From contig JADJJK010000010.1 of NCBI GenBank assembly GCA_016706545.1, positions 1 through 64,000 on the forward strand: a stretch of 64,000 nucleotides of DNA. Direction: 5' to 3'. Below are positions 21,164-31,285 of the stretch, one piece after another. How positions within the stretch are numbered: the first letter of the stretch is position 1; each line of letters opens with the position of its first letter. Origin of the DNA: Myxococcales bacterium. GTDB taxonomy: Bacteria > Myxococcota_A > Polyangia > Haliangiales > Haliangiaceae. A program made the translations under genes and the position numbers. The notes under the pieces were generated by a model that was not told where the DNA came from, searched no databases, and worked only from the letters and a program-made list of their open reading frames with translations.

Positions 21164-22255
21164 ATGACCCCCTTGGTACGAAATTCGCTTCTAATTGGCG
21201 CAGTTGCCCTCACCACGATGGCTTCCTGCAAGAAGAAGGAAGAGGCCGGCAAGACCGACCCCGCGGGCTCTGCTGCGCCCACCACCGCGGAAGCCTCCCC
21301 CAGCGCCGCCACGCTCAACGGCAGCGGCTCCACCTTCATGAAGGCCTTCCAGGAGGTCGCCATCGAGGGCTTCACCAAGGCCAACACCGGCGTCAAGATC
21401 AACTACGGCGGTGGCGGCTCGGGCAAGGGCCGGCAGGACCTGTCCGACCAGGTCGTGGACTTCGCCGGCAGCGACTCGCCGTTCAAGGACGCCGATCTGG
21501 CCAAGAACAAGGGCGGAGACCTGCTGTACTTTCCGGTCGTGCTCGGCGCGGTCACGGTGAGCTACAACGTCGAGGGCGTGAGCAAGCTGCAGCTCGCCCC
21601 GGAGACCATCGCCAAGATCTTCCAGCGTGATATCAAGAAGTGGGACGACGCCGCGATCGCGGCGGACAACCCCGGCGTCAAGCTGCCGGCCACCGAGATC
21701 GTCGTGGCGCGCCGCGCCGACGGCTCTGGGACCACCGACATCTTCACCAAGTTCCTCAACGGCGCGGCGCCCTCGGTGTGGAAGCTCAAGAGCGGCTCCA
21801 CCGTGGAGTGGCCGGCGGACACGCAGGCAGGCCAGGGCAACTCCGGCGTCGCCCAGGTGGTGAAGTCGACCCCGGGCGCCATCGGCTACGTGGACCTCTC
21901 GGATGCCAAGGCCACCGCCTTGTCGTATGCCTGGATCAAGAACGCGAGCGGCGCGTACGTGGAGCCGACCACCGCGTCGGCCTCGGCGGCGGGCGACGGC
22001 ATCGAGGTCAAGGACAACCTGGTGTTCAGCGCGGTCAACGCCAAGGGCGACGCCGCCTATCCGATCAGCGGCCAGAGCTGGGTCATCGTCTACACCAAGC
22101 AGACGGACAAGGCCAAGGGCGAGGCGCTCAAGGCGTATCTGCGCTACATGCTCACCGATGGCCAGGGCCTGCTCGCCGAGCTGGACTTTGCGCCGCTGCC
22201 CAAGAGCCTGCAAGACAAGGCGCTGGCGCAGCTCGACAAGCTTCAGCTCCCCTGA
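21164..22255 (+). CDS. pstS: Phosphate ABC transporter substrate-binding lipoprotein
   Basis: This 363-residue high-affinity phosphate-binding protein feeds PstCAB. The N-terminus is a lipoprotein signal with Cys22 in TMASC followed by a charged KKKEE linker. The mature part shows the PstS pattern: LNGSGSTFMKAFQEVAIE at the first phosphate-binding loop, NYGGGGSGKGRQDL, DFAGSDSPFKD and RRADGSGTTDIFTKF. AAAGGAGA precedes the ATG at a good distance. It is the first gene of pstSCAB and lies 43 bp after a candidate three-repeat Pho box. Confidence 0.95.
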   Translation: MTPLVRNSLLIGAVALTTMASCKKKEEAGKTDPAGSAAPTTAEASPSAATLNGSGSTFMKAFQEVAIEGFTKANTGVKINYGGGGSGKGRQDLSDQVVDFAGSDSPFKDADLAKNKGGDLLYFPVVLGAVTVSYNVEGVSKLQLAPETIAKIFQRDIKKWDDAAIAADNPGVKLPATEIVVARRADGSGTTDIFTKFLNGAAPSVWKLKSGSTVEWPADTQAGQGNSGVAQVVKSTPGAIGYVDLSDAKATALSYAWIKNASGAYVEPTTASASAAGDGIEVKDNLVFSAVNAKGDAAYPISGQSWVIVYTKQTDKAKGEALKAYLRYMLTDGQGLLAELDFAPLPKSLQDKALAQLDKLQLP

Positions 22256-22309
22256 GCGCCGCGCGCTGGCGGCTCCCGCTGCCGTGAGATTCTGACTGGT
22301 TCACCCACC

Positions 22310-23269
22310 ATGGCCAAAGACGCGCTAGAGCTGCAAGGCACCGGCGGAGGCGCTGATCAAGCGTTCCGCTGGGGCGTTCGCGCCGCGGCGGCGATGGTGC
22401 TGGTGGTGCTCGCCATGGTCGCGCTGTCGATGACCTCGCGCTCCGGCGACGTCCTGGGCGTGATGGGGCTAGACTTCTTTGGTTCGCGCCGCTGGTCCGA
22501 GGCGGACGAGCTCTACGGCGCGCTGCCCTTTCTGTGGGGCACCCTGTACACCGCGGTGATCGCCATCGTGCTGGCGGTGCCCGTGAGCCTTGGGGTCGCG
22601 CTGTTCGTCACCCAGGTAGCTCCGCCCTGGCTCAAGAAGCCGATGATCTACGTGCTGGACCTGCTCGCGGTGGTGCCGTCCGTGGTGTTCGGCCTGTGGG
22701 GCGTGATGGTGCTCTCGGGCGAGCTGCGCGAGGTGTATCTCGTGATGCACCGCGCGGTCGACTGGATCCCGGTGCTCGGTGACATCCTGGGCCCCAGCCC
22801 GCAAGGGCGCTCGTTCATGACCGCGGGCGTGATCCTGGCGATCATGATCACGCCGATCATCACCTCGCTGTCACGCGAGGTCATCGAGACCACGCCGCCT
22901 GGTGACAAGGAGGCGGCGCTGGCGCTGGGGGCAACTCGCTGGGAGATGATCCGCGCCTCGGTGTTGCCGCACAGCAAGGGCGGGCTGGTGGCCGCGGTGA
23001 TGCTGGGGCTCGGGCGGGCCATGGGCGAGACCATCGCCGCGGCGCTGGTCATCGGCTCGGCGCTGGGGCAGACCGGCATCAACGCCTTCGCCTCCGGCAA
23101 CTCGATGCCGGCGGTGATCGCCAACGAGTGGGGCGAGGCCAACGACCTGCACAAGTCCGCCCTGGTGGCGCTGGCGATGACGCTGTTTCTCCTCACCATC
23201 GTCATCAACCTGTCCGCGAGCGCCATCGTCCGCCGCTCGATGGTGCGCGGCCGAGGGGCCAGCACATGA
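22310..23269 (+). CDS. pstC: Phosphate ABC transporter permease PstC
   Basis: This 319-residue inner-membrane subunit of the high-affinity phosphate transporter has about six hydrophobic helices. The binding-protein-dependent permease signature is present near residues 195-225 (TPPGDKEAALALGATRWEMI, the EAA loop that contacts PstB). The first helix (MVLVVLAMVALSM) and the following FLWGTLYTAVIAIVLAVPVS are typical of PstC. The stop overlaps the pstA start (ATGA at 23266-23269), so the two permeases are translationally coupled. Confidence 0.94.
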   Translation: MAKDALELQGTGGGADQAFRWGVRAAAAMVLVVLAMVALSMTSRSGDVLGVMGLDFFGSRRWSEADELYGALPFLWGTLYTAVIAIVLAVPVSLGVALFVTQVAPPWLKKPMIYVLDLLAVVPSVVFGLWGVMVLSGELREVYLVMHRAVDWIPVLGDILGPSPQGRSFMTAGVILAIMITPIITSLSREVIETTPPGDKEAALALGATRWEMIRASVLPHSKGGLVAAVMLGLGRAMGETIAAALVIGSALGQTGINAFASGNSMPAVIANEWGEANDLHKSALVALAMTLFLLTIVINLSASAIVRRSMVRGRGAST

Positions 23270-24162
23270 GCGCGCCGGGGCCGGCCCTGGCCGAGCCGCT
23301 GTCGCTGCAGGCGCGCCCGAGCTGGCGCGTGGCGAAGAACCGGCTGATGACCGGCCTCCTGGCGCTGGCGTTCCTGGCGGTGGCGGTGCCGCTGGTCGCC
23401 GTGATCTGGTCGGTGCTGTCGCGGGGAATTGGCATCACCTTCGCTGATTTTCCGGCCTTTTTCACCGACGACATTCCGGTGGTGTCGCGGCGCCGCGGCC
23501 CGGGCATGGGGCCCGCGATCCTCGGCACCTTGCTGGTCACCGGCGGCGCGACGCTCATCGCGGTGCCGCTGGGCGTGTTCGGCGCGGTGTACCTGCACGA
23601 GTACGGCGGCAACTCGCTGTTTGCCAGAGCCGTGCGCTTCATGGCCATGGTGATGACCGGCGTGCCGTCCGTGGTGATGGGGCTCTTTGTCTATCTCATG
23701 TGGACCCTGCGCTTTGGCTACTCCGCCTTTGGCGGGGCGCTGGCCTTGGCGTGCTTGATGTTGCCGGTGGTCATCGGCTCCACCGAGCAGATGCTGCGCC
23801 TGGTGCCAGGCCACCTGCGCGAGGCGTCGTACGCGCTGGGTGCCCGCAAGAGCCGGACCATCCTGACGGTGGTGTTGCCGGCGGCCGCGCCGGGGATCTT
23901 GTCGGGCGCGCTCCTGGCCATCGCCCGAGCTGCCGGCGAGACCGCGCCGCTGCTGTTCGCGGTCGGGGCGGCCACCACGTACAACCCGAGCTTCTTCTCC
24001 GGCGCCAACACCGCGCTGTCGGTGCAGATCTTCGGCAACGCGACGTCTTCGTTCGCGGCGGCGCAGGAGCGGGCGTGGGGCGCCGCGTTCACGCTGGTCT
24101 TGCTCACGTTTCTCGTCACCCTGGCGGCGCGGCTGTGGGCCGCGCGGCTGGTCAGGAAGTAG
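23266..24162 (+). CDS. pstA: Phosphate ABC transporter permease PstA
   Basis: This 298-residue second permease subunit of the Pst transporter has a hydrophobic first helix at about residues 28-48, the core GPAILGTLLVTGGATLI, and the EAA loop LREASYALGARKSRTI contacting PstB. RAAGETAPLLFAVG follows, which is characteristic of PstA. The ATG at 23266 overlaps the pstC stop. The longer open frame upstream is only a shadow of pstC. Confidence 0.94.
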   Translation: MSAPGPALAEPLSLQARPSWRVAKNRLMTGLLALAFLAVAVPLVAVIWSVLSRGIGITFADFPAFFTDDIPVVSRRRGPGMGPAILGTLLVTGGATLIAVPLGVFGAVYLHEYGGNSLFARAVRFMAMVMTGVPSVVMGLFVYLMWTLRFGYSAFGGALALACLMLPVVIGSTEQMLRLVPGHLREASYALGARKSRTILTVVLPAAAPGILSGALLAIARAAGETAPLLFAVGAATTYNPSFFSGANTALSVQIFGNATSSFAAAQERAWGAAFTLVLLTFLVTLAARLWAARLVRK

Positions 24163-24185
24163 TGCCCTTGTCTCAGGAGGAGCCC

Positions 24186-25097
<912 letters not shown>

Positions 25098-25354
25098 GGC
25101 GACGCTGGCGTCGGCCGCGAGGTGCCGGGGCCACGTCATTTCCGCGAAAAGCGGCGGTGCCTTTGGGGCTGGTGTGCTGGCGAGCTGCCAGGAGGCTGCC
25201 AGGAGGCTTCGCCGTCGCAGCGTTCAAGCTGCCTGAATTATTGTTGAAAGCCCGCCAGCCGGCGAGGTCTCGCCGCCGCGAGGGATCTCCCCCTGCGACA
25301 GCTTGCGCGCAGCAAACCGCCAACACCGCGGTTTTCCACTGTATTCTTGGCCTC

Positions 25355-26074
25355 ATGGCGAACAAGTCCAAGGCCGGCGCGAGAGCATCGAAGCAGAAGA
25401 AGGCGCCCGCGAAGAAGGCGCCTGCGAAGAAGGCGCCCGCGAAGAAGGCGCCCGCGAAGAAGGCGCCCGCGAAGAAGGCGCCCGCGAAGAAGGCGCCCGC
25501 GAAGAAGGCGCCTGCGAAGAAGGCGCCCGCGAAGAAGGCACCTGCGAAGAAGGCACCTGTGAAGAAGGCACCTGCGAAGAAGGCACCTGCGAAGAAGGCA
25601 CCTGTGAAGAAGGCGCCTGTGAAGAAGGCACCTGCGAAGAAGGCGCCCGCGAAGAAGGCACCCGCCACCAAGGTGCGCCAGGTGCTGGCCGCGCCGGTCG
25701 AGGCCGCTGCGCCCAAGGCCAAAGCCAAAGCCAAGCCCCGCGCGGCCAAGGCGGCGCCCGCGCTCCCGCTGGAGCTGGCCGAGGGAGTCGATGCAGGCGC
25801 GGCCGCCGCCGACCGGGATATCGAAGCGGTGTTCGAGCAGGACGACGACGGTGGCGACGGAGATGCAGACGGAGATACAGACGGAGATACAGACGGAGAT
25901 ACAGACGGAGATGCCGCGGGCGCAGACGACGGCTTGCGCGACGTGCCGGCCGACGACGCGGACGAGGCCGACGAGGCCGACGCCGAGCCAGCCGCCGCCG
26001 AAGAGGGAGAGGACGGCGAGGCCCCCGCCGCCGATGAGCCAGCCGACGAGCCCGACGACGACAGCGACGTGTGA
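25355..26074 (+). CDS. Histone H1-like KKAPA-repeat protein with acidic tail
   Basis: The 239-residue protein has three parts. Residues 1-14 are a basic leader, residues about 15-105 hold 18 tandem KKAP(A/V) pentapeptides encoded by an almost perfect 15-bp repeat, and the C-terminal about 100 residues are extremely acidic (DGD and DTDGD runs, then Asp/Glu/Pro). Lysine/alanine/proline repeats of this type resemble the C-terminal tail of eukaryotic histone H1 and bacterial H1-like proteins that bind and condense DNA. The acidic tail would modulate that, somewhat as in the HMGA-like myxobacterial regulator CarD, although no CarD domain or RGRP AT-hook is present here. DNA binding is inference. 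It stands alone after pstB; repeat length is probably variable between strains. Confidence 0.85.
   Translation: MANKSKAGARASKQKKAPAKKAPAKKAPAKKAPAKKAPAKKAPAKKAPAKKAPAKKAPAKKAPAKKAPVKKAPAKKAPAKKAPVKKAPVKKAPAKKAPAKKAPATKVRQVLAAPVEAAAPKAKAKAKPRAAKAAPALPLELAEGVDAGAAAADRDIEAVFEQDDDGGDGDADGDTDGDTDGDTDGDAAGADDGLRDVPADDADEADEADAEPAAAEEGEDGEAPAADEPADEPDDDSDV
25396..25665 (+). repeat. 15-bp coding minisatellite, 18 copies
   Basis: The unit GAAGAAGGCGCC(C/T)GC, with A/V and silent variants, encodes the KKAP(A/V) pentapeptides. Silent C/T and G/A differences accumulate toward the 3' end, so the 5' copies are the most recently homogenised. Confidence 0.9.
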
Positions 26075-26096
26075 GCGGGCGGGCGGGCGGGCCGCG

Positions 26097-26741
26097 TCAG
26101 CTTCGCGGCTTGGCCAGGTAGCGAGCGTGGCGCATCATCGTCTCGAGCCGGGTCACGTCGTTGGAGTCGTAGGCGCCGCGGATGCGCAGGTCCTTGTCGA
26201 CCAGGAAGAAGTGCGCGTTGTGGGCGATATCCGGGGCGCCGCTGCCGGTCACGCCCTCCACCTGCATGGAGGTCATGAATGGCCCCTCGATGAGCGCGCG
26301 CAGATCGTTGGTGGGCCCCGTGATCATCCGCCAGCGCGTGTCGTCGATGCCGAACTTCTTGCCATACGCGGCCAGGCGCTCCGGCGTGTCGTACTCCGGA
26401 TCGACGGAGAACGACAAGAGCTTCACCTTCTCGCCGAGATCTGCCGTCTGATCTTGGATGCGCTGCATCTTCATCGACGTCACCGGGCACACGGACACGC
26501 ATCGCGTGAAGATGAAGTTCACGATGGTGACGTGCCCGCTCATCGCCTCGGCGCCGGCGCTCCGCCCCAGGTGGTCGACCAGCGCGAACGCCGGGATGTT
26601 GCCCAGGTCATCGAGCTTGGGCGGCGCCGGCCGGCACAGGAGCGTGGGCGCGACCACTGCCGGGATGACCGTGACGGCGAGCAGGCTCAGGAGGATCAAG
26701 AGCACACGTCGGCCAGAGAGCTTGCGAGCGGAGAGAGCCAC
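26097..26741 (-). CDS. SCO1/SenC-type copper chaperone
   Basis: This 214-residue protein belongs to the thioredoxin-fold SCO family that delivers copper to the CuA centre of cytochrome c oxidase. After a basic start and a hydrophobic anchor helix (residues about 8-30) come the conserved metal-binding residues: Cys81 and Cys85 in FTRCVSVCP and His174 in IAHNAHFFLVD. It is membrane-anchored with the fold in the periplasm. No ATG lies upstream in frame, so the GTG at 26741 is taken as the start; the ribosome site is unclear. Cytochrome oxidase genes are not in the window. It follows the large kinase gene on the same strand with an 89-nt gap. Confidence 0.88.
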   Translation of the reverse strand: MALSARKLSGRRVLLILLSLLAVTVIPAVVAPTLLCRPAPPKLDDLGNIPAFALVDHLGRSAGAEAMSGHVTIVNFIFTRCVSVCPVTSMKMQRIQDQTADLGEKVKLLSFSVDPEYDTPERLAAYGKKFGIDDTRWRMITGPTNDLRALIEGPFMTSMQVEGVTGSGAPDIAHNAHFFLVDKDLRIRGAYDSNDVTRLETMMRHARYLAKPRS

Positions 26742-26830
26742 GCCCGCAAGCTGCCATGGTTTCCTGTCCGCGGGCAGATGTCCGCGCGCTACTGACTGCG
26801 AAAAGCTGCCGCAGCGGTCCGCGGCGCCGG

Positions 26831-29800
26831 TCAGGGCCCGGTCAGCGGCGCCGGTCGCGATGACAGGTAGAGCTGGCGTAGCGCCGGATCGCGGATGCGC
26901 GCGGCCTTGGCTTGCACCTCTCGCTGCGCGGCCGAGAGAGCGTCGCTGGCCGCCGCGGTCTCGCCAGCGGCGCGCAGCACCTGGGCGCGCCAGCACAAGA
27001 GCTGCTCGGCGCCCTCGGGGCGAGTCATGCTGTCGATCAGCGCCGCGGCGGAGGCGCTGCACTGCAGCGCCTCGGCGTGCCGGTCTAGCTGCGACAGCGC
27101 CAACGCTTCGAAGGTGAGTCCATGCAGGATGCCCACGGCCATCGGCATGGCGCGCGACTGCGCGGTGGAGGCCCGCGCCAGCTCCAGCGCGTGCTCCGGG
27201 TGGCCGGCCCCAAGCTGGGCCAGCGCCAGGTACTGCCGCGCGCGCACCTCCTGGTAGCGGTCGCGGCTCTCGGTGGCCAGCGCCAGGCCGCGCTCGAAGA
27301 GCTGCAGCGCGGCGGCGTCCTGCCCCTGGCGCTGCCGGGTCTGACCGAGCGAGATCGTGGCGTCGGCCGCGGCGGTGAGGTCCTCGGTGTGCTGCGCCAT
27401 CTTGAGCGCCTTGCTGAGATAGCTCTCGGCGCGCTGCAGGTCGCCGACCTCGGAGTAGCACTGGCCGATGTTGGCCAGCTTGAGCGCCACCGCGCTGCGG
27501 TCGCCCACGTCCTGATCGATCTTGAGCGCGCTCTTGTAGTGGGAGAGCGCCTCTTCGTACTCCCCCAGCGCCGCGAACACCATGCCCATGTTGTTGAGCG
27601 CGCGGCCCTCCTGCCGTGCCATGGACAGGAAGCGATAGATGACCAGCGCCTCGGCGTAGCTCTCGATGCTCTGCTCCAGCCGGCCGATGCTCCACAGCGT
27701 GGTGCCACGGCTCATGAGGATGGTGGCGCGGGCGATGAGGGACGCGGTGGGCGGCACCTGGTGCTGCGCCGCCTCTTGCGCGCACAACGCGAGGGCTCGA
27801 TCCGCGAGCTGCAGCGACTCCTCGGCGTCGCCGATGAGGCGCGCCACCGCCGAGTGCAGGCGGAGCGCCTCCGCCTCGGCCAGCTTGTCGCCGGCGCGCT
27901 GCGCCAGCTCCAGCGCGGGCGCGGCGGCGCGGGCGGCGGCCGAGGCCTTGCCCACGTCGATGTAGAACTGCGCCAGGAGCGCGTGGGCCAGCGCCTGCTT
28001 GCCCAGCTCGCCGCACAGCTCGGCCTCCCGGCGCAGCGCGTGCAGCTCGCGGAGCTGCTGCGCGCGCTTGGCGACCCGACGCAAGATCTCCTCGCGCAGG
28101 TGGTGCGCCTCGAAGCGGCGGGCGTGGGCGTGCGCTGGCCACAGCCGCAGCGCGCGCGACAGCAGGCGAAAGGCGTCGGTGTTGCCGTCGAGCTCGATGG
28201 CGTGATGGGCGGCGCGCAAGTAGCGCTCCGCCGCGACCTCGGCGTCGCCGGCCAGCTCCAGGTGACGCGCGATCAAGGCGTCGTCCTGGCCGGGGCGGTA
28301 GCCGGCCGCGTCGGCGATGCGCGCGGCCACCGCGCGGTGGACCTCCACCCTCGTCTCCACCGGCAAGAGCCCATAGGCGACGGTCATCGTCATGTCGCTC
28401 TTGAAGCGATACTCGCCATCTCGGGTGGCGAGAAACCCATGCCGCACCAGCTCGTCCAGCTCGAGCCGCACCGCGCGGCCCAGCAGCGCAGACAGCATGG
28501 ACGCGGACACGTTGCGGCCGAGCAGCGCGGCGTGGAGCAACGTCTCCTTCTTGACCGCGGAGAGCCGGTCGATGCGCGCGATCAGGAGATCCTCGATCGT
28601 CGAGGGCACCAGGATGGGCGCGTCACGGCGCACCCAGCGGAGGAGGCCGGGGTGCTCGCCGTCCTCTGGGTCGGCCTCGACGATGCCGCGCTCGATGAGC
28701 GAATCGAGGATCTCGTTGACGAAGAACGGGTTGCCGCCGGCGCGGACGAAGATCTCCTCCGCCAGCACGTCGAGGTCGTGGCCGGGGACGAAGCGCTCGA
28801 GCAGGAGCTGGCGCCGCGGCTCCTCGGGGAGCTCCTCGATGAAGATGGGCTGCACGCGCAGCTCCTTGGCCAGCCGCAACACGCGCGGCTCTGGCCGGGT
28901 GGTCATCACCCCCAAGACGGGGCGCGAGGTGGCCACCTTGAGCATCGCGGCGAACAGCTCCTGCGTGTCCTGATCCGCCCAGTGGACGTCTTCGCAGATG
29001 ATGACCAGCGGCTTGTCCGCCGGCAGCCGGCTCTCCACCCGCAGCATGATCTTCATCAGCGCCGCCCGGCGCGCGCTGCCGTCTTGCTCGGGCCCTGGCG
29101 GCGCGCCCAGCTCGCCCGCGCCGAGCAAGCGGCCGAGCGCCTGCAACGAGCTGGTCAGCTCCGGGGTGTCGACGCCGGGGAACATCGCGGCGGCGGCGCG
29201 CAGCAAGCGACGCTCCACCTCGCTTGGCGCGGCGGACTCGTTGAGGCCGAGCGCGTCTCGCGCCAGATCTGCGATCACGCCGTAAGGCGTCAGCGCGGTG
29301 CCGACGCGCGCCGCGGTGCGCACCACGATGGCCTCGCGTGTGGTCACGCTCTCCAGAAACGCGCGCACCAGGGTGCGCTTGCCGACGCCTGGATCTCCGA
29401 CGATCAGCACCTGGCGCTGCTTGCGGTTGACCAGGACATCGCGGAACAGATCGCGCAGCGCCTTGAGCTGCAGCTCGCGCCCGTGCAGGCGGCCCTCCGG
29501 CCTGCGGCGCTCGGCCAGGCGCTGCGCGCGCTCCTTGGGCCCGCACAGCCGGTACACCCGCGCTCGCCGCACCCCCGGATCGGTCTCGTCGTCGGCGTTG
29601 CTGGTGCCGGAGAGCGCGAGTTGCTCGTCGGTGGGGAGGTTTATCGCGGGCAGCTCTTCGAAGTTCCAGTCCTGGCGCGCGGAGCGGAACACCCGGCCGC
29701 CCACCAGCACGTCTCCGCCGCTCGCTTGCCGGGCCAGCCGGACGGCGAAGGCGGCGGTGGAGCCCTCCAGCTCGAAGGCGACCTCGCGAGACGCGCGGCG

Positions 29801-31285
29801 CCGGGTCACCACCGCCACGCCGCGCTGGATCGCCAGCGCGAGCTGCAGCTCGGGCTCCACGTCGGCGGCGATGCCGTCGAGCGCGTCGAGCAGCGCCAGC
29901 GCGAGCCCGATGGCGCGGCCCGCGTCGTCTTCGCCAGCGATGGGCAAGCCCACCACCAGCCGCAGCGACGGCTCGCCGGCCGCGGCCTCGGCGTCGTCCT
30001 CGGTGGACGTCCGCTGCAGCGCCTCGTACTTGAACGCGACGTCGCGCACCACCTCGAAGAACTGGGCGCAAAGCTTGGCGGCAGCGCGGTCGCCCAGTCG
30101 CCGACGCAGCGCGGGCAGGCCGTGCAGCACGCCCTCGAGCACGTAGACGTAGCGCCGCTCGCGCTGCTGCTCGCGCGAGCGCGCCAGCCCAAGGTCCCCG
30201 CTCTCGGCGCGGGTCAGCTCGTTGGAGATCGACCCAGACGGCCGGCGCGGCGCGCCGCTCGGCTCGTCGCCGGGGGTGCCGGCCACCGAGCGCAGGAGCG
30301 GCGGGGTGGCGATCCCTTCTTCCTCTGCCGACTCGGTTGGCGGGCGCAGCGATCGGACGGTGCGCTGATCTGGCGGCACCACGTTGGCAAGGAGCTGGGC
30401 CAGCGTGCCAGAGTCCGTCAGCGAGCCGGTCTTCTGCGCCCACTCGAGCTGAAAGCGCACCAGCTCATGCTGCAGATCGCGCGCGGTCGCGTAGCGCGCG
30501 GTGCGGTGAAACGCCAGCGCCTTGAGCATGATGCGCTCCAGCGTCTCCGGCAGCTCCGGGGCAAAGTCGCTCGGCCGGGGGATGACCCCGGACTTGACCA
30601 TCTCCAGCGACTCCTTGCCCTTGCCATGAAACAGCGGGCGCGCGCAGACCATCTCATAGAGCACGATCCCGGCGGCGAACACGTCGCTGCGGCAGTCCAC
30701 CGGCTCGCCGCGCGCTTGCTCCGGCGACATGTACGCGAACTTGCCCTTGATGACGCCTTCTTCTTCATGCACGTGCCGCGCGCGGGCGATGCCGAAGTCG
30801 ACGATCTTGACGCCGCCATCCCAGGACAAGAGGACGTTCTGCGGAGAGATGTCGCGATGGACGATGCCCAGCGGCTGGCCATAGTCGTCGGTCTTGCGAT
30901 GCGCGTAGTCCAGTCCTTTGCAGATCTGCTGCACGATGTAGGCGGAGATGCCGTAGGGCAGGCGGAGCCTGGCCTTGGCCGCCTCCTGCAGGAGGGCGAG
31001 CAAGTCGAGCCCTTCGACCTGCTCCATCGCCAGGTAGTAGGTGTCACCGACCGCGCCAAAATCGAACACCTGGGCGATGTTGGGATGATTGAGGCCAAGC
31101 GCGATCTTGGCCTCGTCGATGAACATCGTGACGAAGTGTCGGTTCTTGCCATACCCCGGGAGAATCGTCTTGATTACCAGGTCCTTGGCGAGCCCTTGCG
31201 CGACCATGGTGCGCGCGAGATAGACCTCGGCCATGCCGCCAGCGCCGATCTTGCGGATCAGCGAGTATTTGCCGAAGGTCTCCAT
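26831..31285 (-). CDS. Ser/Thr protein kinase with cyclase-like, AAA ATPase and TPR domains (kinase 1)
   Basis: This 1484-residue protein starts with an intact Hanks-type kinase domain: glycine loop GAGGMAEVY (14-22), Lys39, catalytic HRDISPQN (143-150) and DFGIA (163-167), then SPEQARG. A region at about 375-545 aligns with class III nucleotide cyclases (the AGEDDAGRAIGLALALL block is typical) but lacks the metal-binding Asp residues, so it is probably a non-catalytic relic. An AAA_16-type ATPase follows, with Walker A GDPGVGKRT near residue 630 and Walker B ICEDVHWADQ near 762. From about residue 1050 to the end lie TPR-like helical repeats. This architecture is common in myxobacterial signalling kinases, where the ATPase/TPR part senses partners. 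No transmembrane segment is seen, so it should be cytoplasmic. Confidence 0.93.
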   Translation of the reverse strand: METFGKYSLIRKIGAGGMAEVYLARTMVAQGLAKDLVIKTILPGYGKNRHFVTMFIDEAKIALGLNHPNIAQVFDFGAVGDTYYLAMEQVEGLDLLALLQEAAKARLRLPYGISAYIVQQICKGLDYAHRKTDDYGQPLGIVHRDISPQNVLLSWDGGVKIVDFGIARARHVHEEEGVIKGKFAYMSPEQARGEPVDCRSDVFAAGIVLYEMVCARPLFHGKGKESLEMVKSGVIPRPSDFAPELPETLERIMLKALAFHRTARYATARDLQHELVRFQLEWAQKTGSLTDSGTLAQLLANVVPPDQRTVRSLRPPTESAEEEGIATPPLLRSVAGTPGDEPSGAPRRPSGSISNELTRAESGDLGLARSREQQRERRYVYVLEGVLHGLPALRRRLGDRAAAKLCAQFFEVVRDVAFKYEALQRTSTEDDAEAAAGEPSLRLVVGLPIAGEDDAGRAIGLALALLDALDGIAADVEPELQLALAIQRGVAVVTRRRASREVAFELEGSTAAFAVRLARQASGGDVLVGGRVFRSARQDWNFEELPAINLPTDEQLALSGTSNADDETDPGVRRARVYRLCGPKERAQRLAERRRPEGRLHGRELQLKALRDLFRDVLVNRKQRQVLIVGDPGVGKRTLVRAFLESVTTREAIVVRTAARVGTALTPYGVIADLARDALGLNESAAPSEVERRLLRAAAAMFPGVDTPELTSSLQALGRLLGAGELGAPPGPEQDGSARRAALMKIMLRVESRLPADKPLVIICEDVHWADQDTQELFAAMLKVATSRPVLGVMTTRPEPRVLRLAKELRVQPIFIEELPEEPRRQLLLERFVPGHDLDVLAEEIFVRAGGNPFFVNEILDSLIERGIVEADPEDGEHPGLLRWVRRDAPILVPSTIEDLLIARIDRLSAVKKETLLHAALLGRNVSASMLSALLGRAVRLELDELVRHGFLATRDGEYRFKSDMTMTVAYGLLPVETRVEVHRAVAARIADAAGYRPGQDDALIARHLELAGDAEVAAERYLRAAHHAIELDGNTDAFRLLSRALRLWPAHAHARRFEAHHLREEILRRVAKRAQQLRELHALRREAELCGELGKQALAHALLAQFYIDVGKASAAARAAAPALELAQRAGDKLAEAEALRLHSAVARLIGDAEESLQLADRALALCAQEAAQHQVPPTASLIARATILMSRGTTLWSIGRLEQSIESYAEALVIYRFLSMARQEGRALNNMGMVFAALGEYEEALSHYKSALKIDQDVGDRSAVALKLANIGQCYSEVGDLQRAESYLSKALKMAQHTEDLTAAADATISLGQTRQRQGQDAAALQLFERGLALATESRDRYQEVRARQYLALAQLGAGHPEHALELARASTAQSRAMPMAVGILHGLTFEALALSQLDRHAEALQCSASAAALIDSMTRPEGAEQLLCWRAQVLRAAGETAAASDALSAAQREVQAKAARIRDPALRQLYLSSRPAPLTGP

